The position numbers and the translations under genes are program-made. Below the pieces are notes generated by a model that made no database searches, was not told where the DNA came from, and saw only the letters and a program-made list of their open reading frames with translations. From Streptomyces sp. HPF1205 (lineage in GTDB: Bacteria > Actinomycetota > Actinomycetes > Streptomycetales > Streptomycetaceae), in the NCBI RefSeq assembly GCF_020400825.1, contig NZ_JAINVH010000013.1, forward strand, positions 151,165 to 215,164: DNA of 64,000 bases. Reading direction: 5' to 3'. Shown here in pieces: positions 41,724 to 50,700 of the stretch. The first letter of the stretch is position 1; each line of letters opens with the position of its first letter.

Positions 41724-42272
41724 GGCCGCCGGCCGCGTCGCGCCACCACTGACGGCTCCACCCAGCAGGACCGGGGCACCGGCCGCCACATCGGCTGGTA
41801 CCCACCACCGGTGACGGCGGCCGGTCCGGCGCTCGCGCGGCGCCCCGTGCCCTTGACGGGATGTCGTCCAGCGGTATCGTCCTCGTTCGAACGGGCAAGG
41901 CCCGCCGCTCCACTGCCCGCACCGCCGCACCGGCCGGCGCTCGGCACGGTGCGGGGGCCTTCCCGAACGCCCTTTGCGCTCTCGATGCCTTGCTGTCGTA
42001 GCCCAGCTCCGCGCAACCTCACGCGAGGGACCGCCCATGACGCCGACGGAAGCTCCCGGTGCGCTGCGTGGGCATACCGACCCGGCACCTCGGGTCATCC
42101 GGCGCGCTGCTGCCCTGGCGAGCTTTGTGAGCGCTAACACGATGGTCTCGCAGGCAGCCGCCGTCCGCGGCGCGAGCTCGGGGACGAGCCTGCCGGTCGG
42201 GCCACCGCGAACCGATCCTCCGAAAACCGGCCCGGCTCGCCGGGACCGGCCCCCCACACGAAGGAGACGGAC
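41724..42272. other. Intergenic region at the cluster boundary
   Basis: 549 bp without a supportable gene. A 9-bp stem (CCGGCCGCC at 41779 with GGCGGCCGG at 41816) enclosing a 28-base loop may terminate the upstream transcript. A LacI-type operator lies at 42126-42139, before the ricin-domain hydrolase. Confidence 0.45.
42126..42139. promoter_or_regulatory. LacI-family operator
   Basis: TGTGAGCGCTAACA, a near-perfect palindrome around AGCGCT with one mismatched pair, 134 bp upstream of the secreted hydrolase start. AGCGCT-centred palindromes are typical of sugar-responsive LacI-family repressors in actinobacteria. It differs from the CebR site at 16231. Confidence 0.6.
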
Positions 42273-43583
42273 ATGTACGGCTCACCATCGACCCGGACTC
42301 GACCCGCCGTCGCGGCCGGCGGGCGACTGCGCGGGCTGACGGCGCTGCTGGCGACCGGCGCGGTCGTCGCCGGCGGCCTGCTGGCCGCGACCGCGGCCTC
42401 GGCAGCCACCAGCACGATCAAGGGGGCGGCCTCCGGCCGCTGCGTCGACGTACCGGGCCTCTCCCAGACCAACGGTACGCAGCTCCAACTGTGGGACTGC
42501 AACGGCGGCAGCAACCAGTCCTTCACCTCCACCTCGTCCAAGCAGTTGCAGGTGTACGGCACCAAGTGTCTGGACGCCGCGGGCACGAACGCCGGCGCCA
42601 AGGTGCAGATCTGGGACTGCAACGGCGGAGCGAACCAGCAGTGGAACATCAACGGCGACGGCACGATCACCGGCGTTCAGTCCGGCCTGTGCCTGGACGC
42701 GGCCAATGCCGGCACCGGCAACGGCACCTTGCTCCAGGTGTGGACCTGCAACGGCGGCGGCAACCAGAAATGGACCGTGAACGGCGGCACCACGCCGCCC
42801 CCGGGCGGCACCGCGATGGACAACAACTTCCCGGTCGTGCGGGAGGCCGCCTACGGCGACAACCGTTACACCGTCTACCGCCCCGCCGACCCGGCGGCCG
42901 TCGGCCGCACGCTGCCGGTCGTGGTGTTCGGCAACGGCGCGTGCGCGCACACCGACAACAGCGAGGACAGGCAGATACTGTCCCTCATCGCGTCCAAGGG
43001 CTTCGCCGTGGTGGACATCGGATCGGCCGACGGCTCCCCCAACGGGCTGTCCAGCGGTTCGCCGATCCCCTCCCTGCTGACCGACGCGATCACCTGGGCG
43101 CAGCGGGAGCAGGACCGCTCCGGGTCACCGCTGCAACAGCGTCTGAACCTGGCCGAGGTGGCGACCGCGGGCCACTCCTGCGGCGGCCTGGAAGCCCTCG
43201 TGGCCGGCGAGGACAGCCGGGTCTCGGCCGTGGTCTCGCTGGACAGCGGCTTCTTCGCCGACGGGTCCTTCGGCTACTCGCGCAACGAGCTCAACAAACT
43301 GCACAGCCCGGTGCTGTACCTGAGCGGCGGCCCCTCCGACATCGCCTACAGCAACACCCAGGCCAACTACGGTCTGACCAACGTGCCGGCCATCCTCGCC
43401 GTCCAACCGCAGGCAGGGCACACCGGGTTCATCACCGGAGGCCAGATCACCGACGGCACGACCGCCGTCGTGAGCTTCCTCGACATGGTGCTCAACGGGA
43501 ACGGGACCGCCCGCACGTACCTGCTCGGCCCTTCGGGGCTGGCCGCGACATACCCCTGGCAGGTGACCAGCAAGAACTTCTGA
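42273..43583 (+). CDS. Secreted alpha/beta hydrolase with N-terminal ricin-type CBM13
   Basis: A 436-residue protein from the ATG at 42273, with AAGGAGACGG upstream. A signal peptide (~1-44, ending ASA) precedes a ricin-B lectin domain (~45-170) with three repeats (QLWDCNGGSNQ, QIWDCNGGANQQW, QVWTCNGGGNQKW). After a Thr/Pro linker comes an alpha/beta hydrolase with the nucleophile elbow GHSCGG (Ser ~296) and a late His in QAGHTGF. It resembles PHB-depolymerase, chlorophyllase or cutinase-type esterases. Extracellular polysaccharide-anchored ester hydrolysis is likely. An AGCGCT LacI-type operator upstream implies sugar control. Confidence 0.87.
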   Translation: MYGSPSTRTRPAVAAGGRLRGLTALLATGAVVAGGLLAATAASAATSTIKGAASGRCVDVPGLSQTNGTQLQLWDCNGGSNQSFTSTSSKQLQVYGTKCLDAAGTNAGAKVQIWDCNGGANQQWNINGDGTITGVQSGLCLDAANAGTGNGTLLQVWTCNGGGNQKWTVNGGTTPPPGGTAMDNNFPVVREAAYGDNRYTVYRPADPAAVGRTLPVVVFGNGACAHTDNSEDRQILSLIASKGFAVVDIGSADGSPNGLSSGSPIPSLLTDAITWAQREQDRSGSPLQQRLNLAEVATAGHSCGGLEALVAGEDSRVSAVVSLDSGFFADGSFGYSRNELNKLHSPVLYLSGGPSDIAYSNTQANYGLTNVPAILAVQPQAGHTGFITGGQITDGTTAVVSFLDMVLNGNGTARTYLLGPSGLAATYPWQVTSKNF

Positions 43584-43828
43584 GCCCGCGGGACCGGCCG
43601 GCCCGGGCCCGCCGGACCCGGGGAGTACACGGCCCTGTACCCCGGCATCGGCGCGGGAGATCGTGCCCGAGCCGGGGCACAGGCGTTGGGCCGGTCTATT
43701 GTCCGGGCCGTCCGCCGACAATAGGCTTCGCGCGTCCGCAACGGCTGTCGCTCCACGTTCAACGCATCCCCCCACCATGCAGGGCGGACTCATGGGTCTC
43801 CTCAGGCGTACCAGGGAGGATCGAAGAA

Positions 43829-45328
43829 ATGGCGCACACCGTAAGACGGTGGCTCATCGCGGGAGCGGGCACCCTTGCTCTCGCCGCGGCGGGCACCCTG
43901 TCCGCACCCGGAATCACGGCGGCCGCCCCACAAGTGCGGCCGACCGTAGCCGACTTCACCCAGCTCACGACGAGTACGACGCCCCCGACGCAGGCCCAGT
44001 GCGCCTCGGCGGGACGGCGCTGCTTCTCCCCGCAGGCCGTTCGGGCGGCCTACAACGTGGGGCCGCTGCACTCGGCGGGACTCGACGGGCGCGGCCAGAC
44101 GATAGCGATCGTCGACGCGTACGGCAGCGACACCATGGCCCACGACCTGCACGTCTTCGACCAGGCGTTCGGCGTCGCGCCGATGTGCGGCGAGGAGGGC
44201 GTGACCTGCGCCCCGGGCATGCCGACCTTCGGCGAACTGCACCTGCAGGGTTCGCCGGCCACCAAGGCACCGCCGTCCAAGAGCCAGGGCACTGGTCAGG
44301 AGGACAAGAGCGCGTGGGCGCTCGAGGTCGCGCTCGACGTCGAGACCGCGCACGCCATGGCGCCCGGCGCGAACATCCTCCTCGTCACCACGCCGACCGC
44401 CGAGACCCTCGGCGTGCAGGGCTTCCCGCAGATGATGGCCGCCGAGGACTACGTGGTGAAGCACCACCTCGCGACCGTCATCTCGCAGTCCTTCGCTTCC
44501 GCCGAGGAAGCTTTCGGCAGCCCGCAGGCGCTGGAGAACCTGCGGTACGCGTTCCAGGACGCGGCGGCAAGCGGTGTCACCGTCCTCGGCTCCTCCGGTG
44601 ACGGCGGCACCGCCAACTCGCAGAAGCAGCCGGTGAGCCAGGGCGGCGCGACCATTCCGTACCCGACCGTCCAGTGGCCTGCCTCGGACCCGCTGGTCAC
44701 GGGCGTCGGCGGCACCTACCTGTGCACCAGCGCCGAGGCCACCACCGCCCGCGTCACCGACAGCACCTCGCAGCCCGCCGCGTGTCAGGCCCACTCGGGC
44801 CAGGCCGAGGTCGGCTGGACGTTCGCCGGCGGGGGCTACAGTCACGTCTTCGCCAAGCCCGGCTACCAGTCCGGCACCCTCCCGGCCGGCAGCACCTCGA
44901 TCGGCACGATGCGCGGCGTCCCGGACATCGCCCTCCAGGCCAGCTCCGCCACCGGCGCCCTCGTCTACCTCTCCCTGCCCCCGGACGGCCAGAGCGGCCT
45001 GAAGTGCGGCAGTACTCCCTGCAGCACCGGCTGGTACGACATCGGCGGCACGTCGCTGTCCTGCCCGCAGTGGGCGGGCCTGGTCGCCATCGCCGACCAG
45101 ATCAACGGCGGCGGCCTCGGGCTCATCAACCCGGCCCTCTACAAGCTCGCCGCCGATCCCGCCTCCTACGCCGCGGACTTCCACGACGTCACGACCGGCA
45201 ACAACGCCGCCGACCCCACCGTCCCCGGCTACCCCGCCACCCCCGGCTGGGACCCCGTCACCGGCCTCGGCACTCCCAACGCGGCGAACCTGGTCCCGGC
45301 GCTCGTCTCCGCTTCCCACTCCGCTTGA
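43829..45328 (+). CDS. Secreted S53 family serine-carboxyl peptidase (sedolisin)
   Basis: A 499-residue exported protease from the ATG at 43829, with AGGGAGGA upstream. Signal peptide ~1-33. The catalytic Glu166 and Asp170 lie in WALEVALDVE, and the Ser is in GGTSLSCPQWAG (residue ~413). This Glu-x3-Asp plus SGTS-like arrangement defines sedolisins, normally active at acid pH. The calcium site near DFHDVTTGNN and GWDPVTGLG is present. The usual ~180-residue propeptide is missing; only ~40 residues separate the signal from the catalytic domain, as in the short Streptomyces forms. An SSI-type inhibitor gene lies 10 kb downstream. Confidence 0.9.
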   Translation: MAHTVRRWLIAGAGTLALAAAGTLSAPGITAAAPQVRPTVADFTQLTTSTTPPTQAQCASAGRRCFSPQAVRAAYNVGPLHSAGLDGRGQTIAIVDAYGSDTMAHDLHVFDQAFGVAPMCGEEGVTCAPGMPTFGELHLQGSPATKAPPSKSQGTGQEDKSAWALEVALDVETAHAMAPGANILLVTTPTAETLGVQGFPQMMAAEDYVVKHHLATVISQSFASAEEAFGSPQALENLRYAFQDAAASGVTVLGSSGDGGTANSQKQPVSQGGATIPYPTVQWPASDPLVTGVGGTYLCTSAEATTARVTDSTSQPAACQAHSGQAEVGWTFAGGGYSHVFAKPGYQSGTLPAGSTSIGTMRGVPDIALQASSATGALVYLSLPPDGQSGLKCGSTPCSTGWYDIGGTSLSCPQWAGLVAIADQINGGGLGLINPALYKLAADPASYAADFHDVTTGNNAADPTVPGYPATPGWDPVTGLGTPNAANLVPALVSASHSA

Positions 45329-45358
45329 CGGCTTGACCGTCCCGACGCCCCACCGACA

Positions 45359-45393
45359 GGCCCCGCGCCCCGGCACCCCCGGGACGCGGGGCC
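45359..45393. terminator. Stem-loop between convergent genes
   Basis: GGCCCCGCG-C-CCCGG, loop CACCC, CCGGG-A-CGCGGGGCC: 14 paired bases with one internal mismatch, between the sedolisin (plus) and UvrD-like helicase (minus) stops. Confidence 0.7.
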
Positions 45394-45435
45394 CTCCCGC
45401 GGTACGGGACCGGCGGCCCCGCCCCGGGCCGGGGG

Positions 45436-47727
45436 TCAGCCGACGTCGGGGTCCGGCCGCAGCCACGAGCTGTCGAGGAACGGGCTGGGTCTGCCGTGCC
45501 AGAAGACGTCCACGGTGTCGCGTGCCCGGGTCGCGGCCACGAAGAGGAGGGACCTGGCCCGCTGAATCTCCTGGCGGTAGCGGGTGGGTTCGCGGTCACG
45601 CAGCCGGGTCACGTCCTCGCGGGGCACCAGCCCGTCGGTCACACCCGCGATGATCATCCGCTGGTACTCCAGCCCCTTGAACCGGAACATCGTGCCGATG
45701 TGCACGCCGGCGGAGCTGTTCGGCCCGTCGGAGCGGATCTCGACCGCGTCGATGCCGTGGAGCTTCAGGGTGAGCCCCATCTCGGCCGCCATCTGATTGG
45801 TCGGGACGCACACCGCGATCCGCTCGTGCGGTACGTCCGTGTCCGGGTCCGCGTCCCACCGCGCGATCAGAGCGGCCACGCCCTCCCGTTCGGCTTCCCA
45901 GTCCGGGAAGGGGTGTCCGGCCGGGAGGCCGCCGCTCAGCACGGACCGGTATCCGGCGAGGTCTTCCGTGCCGCCGTCGAGATCGTCGTACGCCGTCTCG
46001 CCCAGGACCGCGAGGGCCGAGCGCAGGATCTGCCGTGTCGTCCGGTAGCTGAGGGTCAGCTTCGCGGACCGGCCGCGGATGTTGACGCCCAGGCTGCCGA
46101 GGGTGACCTGGTTCTTGTAGATGCGCTGGTGGGTGTCGCCCACCAGGAACAGGTCGTCCGGCGTACGGGGGGCCATGGCGCGCAGCATCTTCCAGTGCGC
46201 CGGGCGCAGGTCCTGGGCCTCGTCCACCACGACGTGCCGGTAGCGGTGGCGCAGCCGCCCGCCGGAGGTGTCCTGCAGGTGGATGTTGTCGAGGCCGCCC
46301 GCTTCCTCCCGCTGCCGCGCGATGTTCGCGATGCGCTGTTCGCGGCCCATCTCCAGGCGTGCCGCGCGCTCCGCCACCTGGTCCCACGTCTGCCGTCCGA
46401 GGCGGTCAAGACGCTGGGTGAAGCGTTCGGCGAGCTGCCAGATCTCGGCCCGCTCGCCGCGGCCGATGCTCTTCCCGCGTCCGGCCCGCCGGGCCCGGAA
46501 GTAGTCGGTGCGGTTGCCGACGGCCTGGCCGAGAATGACCTGGGTCCACTCCTCGTGCAGGAACTCCGGGTCCCAGCCGTCCTCGCCCAGTTCGTCGAGC
46601 AGCGCCCGCCACTCGCGTACGGCCTGTCCGTCGTCGATGGCCTGCTTGCCGTTGCCGGGCTCGGCCTCGCGGACGACACGCAGCGCGAGCTGGTCGACGT
46701 GAGTGACGTCGACCCGGGCGAGCAGTTCCTCCCCGCCCAGTTCCAGCAGCCGGGAGCGCAGGTCGGCGGCGAGGTTCTTGTTGTACGTGGTGAGCAGGAC
46801 CGGCTTGTCGTGTCCCGCGGGGAGCTGCCGGACGAGGTGGCGTACCCGGTGCAGGGCGACGACGGTCTTGCCCGTGCCGGGGCCGCCGCCGACCCGGGCG
46901 GGGCCGCTGTAGCGGCGCTCGACGAGCTTGGCCTGCGTGGGGTGCAGGAAGCTCTTCCAGCGGCCGAAGTCACCGCTCTCCAGCGCTCCGCGCAGGTCCT
47001 CGTCCGTGGTGGTGACGACCGTCGCCGGCCGCCGGGCGGCGGCGGCGAAGTCGTCCCGGTCGACCGGCTCGGCGGCGGCCACCGGTCCGGTCACCCGGTC
47101 GAGGACGTCGTCGTACGACGCGCCGTCGAACAGGGCGATCAGCACCTCGCCGGTCAGCTGCGGCGCGTACTCGACGAGTCCGAGCAGCTGGTCCTCGGTG
47201 GTGAGCGTGCGGATGACGGACAACAGGGGTTCGGCGACACCGAGTTCGGCCAACTGGCGGTCCGACCAGGCCGTGAACAGCGGCTCGGGCCGTGGCGCGG
47301 GGGGCGTGGCCGCCGGGGCGGCCGGCGGGAGCGGCCGGGACGCGGCGGGTGCCGCGTCGGCGGCGCCGGGCGGCCTGCCCAGGACCTTGTCCTCGACCAC
47401 CTCCAGATCGACGTATTCGATGCCGCCGGTGACCTGGTTGACGCCGTAGGAGAGCCGGTTGTAGACGTCCTTGCGGTGCTTGACGGAGACGATCAGCCAG
47501 TCGTCGTCGGCGAGGCGCAGCAGCAGGGCCCGGTACTCGTCGTTGACGCGTGCCGACCAGAGCCGGTGGTCGCCCTTGAGCCGCTGGAGCTTCAGGCCGG
47601 TGGTGTTCGGGTTCGTCCGGAACTTGTGCTGGAAGTCGAAGAAGGCGCCCTTGACCGTGCGGGGCAGCTTGAGGATCTCCTTGTCGGCCCGTTCGAGCAG
47701 GCGCAGTGTGACGCCGGAGGCGGTCAT
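45436..47727 (-). CDS. UvrD-like superfamily 1 helicase with RelE-like N-terminal domain
   Basis: 763 residues from the ATG at 47727, overlapping the giant helicase stop by 4 bp. Residues ~5-95 match the RelE/ParE toxin fold (LERADKEILKLPRTVKGAF, LKGDHRLWSARVNDEYRALL, IVSVKHRKDVYNRL). A Pro/Ala linker (~120-148) follows, then the SF1 helicase: Walker A GGGPGTGKT (280-288), motif II VVVDEAQDL, motif III FLVGDTHQRIY, motif IV-like LTLSYRTTRQI and motif VI FVAATRARD. SF1 helicases unwind DNA 3'-5'. Paired with a DUF1998 helicase it probably acts in phage or plasmid defence. Confidence 0.88.
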   Translation of the reverse strand: MTASGVTLRLLERADKEILKLPRTVKGAFFDFQHKFRTNPNTTGLKLQRLKGDHRLWSARVNDEYRALLLRLADDDWLIVSVKHRKDVYNRLSYGVNQVTGGIEYVDLEVVEDKVLGRPPGAADAAPAASRPLPPAAPAATPPAPRPEPLFTAWSDRQLAELGVAEPLLSVIRTLTTEDQLLGLVEYAPQLTGEVLIALFDGASYDDVLDRVTGPVAAAEPVDRDDFAAAARRPATVVTTTDEDLRGALESGDFGRWKSFLHPTQAKLVERRYSGPARVGGGPGTGKTVVALHRVRHLVRQLPAGHDKPVLLTTYNKNLAADLRSRLLELGGEELLARVDVTHVDQLALRVVREAEPGNGKQAIDDGQAVREWRALLDELGEDGWDPEFLHEEWTQVILGQAVGNRTDYFRARRAGRGKSIGRGERAEIWQLAERFTQRLDRLGRQTWDQVAERAARLEMGREQRIANIARQREEAGGLDNIHLQDTSGGRLRHRYRHVVVDEAQDLRPAHWKMLRAMAPRTPDDLFLVGDTHQRIYKNQVTLGSLGVNIRGRSAKLTLSYRTTRQILRSALAVLGETAYDDLDGGTEDLAGYRSVLSGGLPAGHPFPDWEAEREGVAALIARWDADPDTDVPHERIAVCVPTNQMAAEMGLTLKLHGIDAVEIRSDGPNSSAGVHIGTMFRFKGLEYQRMIIAGVTDGLVPREDVTRLRDREPTRYRQEIQRARSLLFVAATRARDTVDVFWHGRPSPFLDSSWLRPDPDVG

Positions 47728-50700
47728 CGCTTCGGCTCCCCCTCGCTGTCGGTGTCGCTGTCGCCGCCGCTGCCGGTCTCGGTGTCGCTGTCGGTGCCGC
47801 TGTCGGTGCCGCCGCTGTCCGTGTCCCGGTCCCGGTCCCGATCCCGGTCCCGGCCGTCGAGGCGGGCGATCAGCTCCGCGCTGTCCCAGCCGGCCGCCGT
47901 CCGGACCGACCAGCCGGCCGCCTCGAACGCGCGTTTCTGGTCCTCGGCCTCGTAGTCCGGCTCGCCGGCGACCGGGCGCGGGGCCCGGACCACGCCGATC
48001 CGGGCGTCCGGCCAGGCCAGGTCCGCCTGCCAGCCGCGGCCGTCGAGTTCCCAGCCGTCCCGCGGCACCGGCACCGCCGCGCGGGCCAGCGCGTGCGCGA
48101 GGTCGGCGAGCCCCGGCTCCTCCGGGTCCAGCAGCTCGATGACCCGGTCCCAGCCGGCATCCCGGCCGCGGTCCGTGCCGCCGCGCCGCTCCGCCGCCTC
48201 CGGCCCCCGCGCGGCGGTCGCGTCGGCCGTTCCGTCGCCGGTAACGGCGGGTACGGCGGGTACGGCGGAGACAGCGGTAACGGCGGGTACGGCAGCGACA
48301 GCGGGGACGGCCGGTACGGCCGGTACGGCCGGCACAGCCGGTACGGCGGCGGCTTCCACGGCCGAGGGCTGCTCCGCCGGCCGCGGCACCGGGACACCCA
48401 CGGACGACAGCCAGCCCTCTCCGCCGGTCACGGTCAGCGTGCCGGGGTCGAAGCCGTCGAGCATGCCCGACGTCAGTTGCGCGCTGTCACCGCCGCCGTG
48501 TTCGAGGAACTGCAGCACATTGCCCCACCACAGCCAGGCGCGCCAGCGCCGCTTGTGCGCCGGACCCTCCTCCAGGGCGGCCGCGCCGTCGTCGAGGACG
48601 GCGAGTCCCGTCCACACGGGCGGGGTGCGCCTGCCGTCGGCGGTCAGCACCAGGCGGCAGCCCGAGGCGTCCGGGCCGTACAGCATCCGCACCGGTCCGC
48701 CGCTCGCGGCGGGTACGCCGCCGCGCAGCGCCTGCCGGATGCCCCCGGCGGCCTCGGCGCCGGTGAGGGCGGCGCCACGGGCCCCGTCCGCCCCGCTCAT
48801 TCCCGCGGCCACCGCTTCCGCCCGCCGTCGCCAGCGTTCGGGCTCGGGCGAGCGCAGATAGGCCAGGAGCGTCCGGGCCGGGTTGACCCACATGGTCTCG
48901 GCCAGCTCGCCGGGCAGGCCGCGGCCCACCCGGTCGTAGTAGTCGCGGGCGCGCTGCCGGCCGGTGGTGCCGTAGGGCGTCCAGACGGCGGTGTCCGCGT
49001 CGGTCCCGGTGTGCGCCGGGTCGTTGAGCCGCCGGCGCCATGCCATGACGTCGTGGTAGGTCAGCTGGAACACCCGCAGCCCCTCGGCCCGGAGCCGGGT
49101 GCGCTTCATGGCGTCGTCCGCGAGCCGGTTGTGCTCGGGGGTGGCGTGGTACGCGTAGCCGTCGAGGTACAGGGCGACGCGCGGGCCGGGGGAGTCCAGC
49201 CGTTCCAGGAGTATGTCGGGCCGGGTGCCGTCCAGCGCGCGCTGCTGGGAGACGCGCCAGCTGACGGTGGAGCCGTCCGGCGCGGTGAGCCTGAGGTCCA
49301 GGGCGTAGGTGCCGGCCGAGGTGGTGTAGGCGTCCGCGGCGGCTCTGGACTCCGGCAGTCTCGCCCAGTCCCGGAGCGTCTCGACGAACAGGACCTCCAG
49401 GTCGCTCTCGGCCTGCCGGTGGAGCGGGATGTCCTGGGTGGTCGTCACCGGTGAGGTGTGCCAGCGTTCCCCGTCGGCGCCGAGGAGTTCGTCCAGCATC
49501 TGCCGGACCTCGTTGCGGCTGACCCTGTCGTAGTCGGCGGCGGGCACCCGCCGCAGCAGGCACTGGTGGCAGCCGTCCATGCCCTTCTCCTGGCACGGGC
49601 AGCGCTCGATGACGTCGCGCGCCATGAGCAGCACCTCCCGGAAGCCGTCCGCGGAGGCCAGCCGGTGCAGGTACCCGGTGCCGCCGGGCAGCCGGTCGTA
49701 GACGACCAGGAAGCGCCGGGGCCAGTGGGCCTGCGGGTCGCCCGCGTCGTCGGGCATGGCCGCCTCGGCGATGTCGATGTGGTCGGGATCGCCGCCGTAG
49801 CGGGCGGCGATCCCCGCGAACAGGGCGGCGGTGAACGACGCGAGGCGCTCCTTGACGCGGGCCACCGAGGCGGGCAGCAGGATGCGGACGGCCTCGGTGG
49901 TCAGTTCGTGGGCCAGCAGCAGGGGCACGTCCCTGCCCGCGTCCCGAGCCCCGGCCGGGTGTGCCGCCGCCGCCCGGGTGCGGCGGCGCGGGCACCACAG
50001 CTGGTGGTGGGACGTGGCCGGGGTGCTCGCGGCCCCGGACTCGGTGAGCGCGTGCTGGGGCACGTCCACCACCGGTCTGCCGTCGGCCGTCGCGCCGCCG
50101 CACGAGGTGCAGACGTAGAACGGGTTGAGGCGGACGTCGTCCCCGGCGAGCGGCACCGTGCTGCTGCCGTCCTCGCGGTCCAGACCGAGGTTCAGGGTCC
50201 GGATCACGGCGTGGCGGGTGAAGTCCACGCCGAACACGGCCTCGTCGTGCCGCCACGATCCGGCAAGGAGGCGGTCGGGGTCGATGTCGACGGTGGTGAG
50301 GGTCGCGTAGTGCTTGCGGTCGCGCTCGTCGCGGTCGTCGCGCACCCTGGCGTCCTCCCGCTTGTCGCGGGACAGTACGCGCCTGGGCCGCAGCACGTAC
50401 TGGACGCAGCCCGCGTCGGCGATCTCCCGGCCGCGGCAGCGCGGACAGGGCGACGTGTCGCGCTCGGCGTTCTCGGTCCGTACGTAGCCGCAGGCGGGGC
50501 ACAGCCGCCACACCGACCAGGCGCGCCGGTCGGGGCCGCCGATGTCGAGGGCGCGCACCACGTGCCGGTAGCCGTTGACGTAGAAGCTGTTGCCGGGGGC
50601 GAGTTCGGTCAGGGCGAGGGCGCTGGAGCGTTCGTAGTCCCGGGTCTCGCTGCGGTACACCTTGGCGCCTGCCGCGCCTGCCGCGCCTGCCGCGCCTGCC

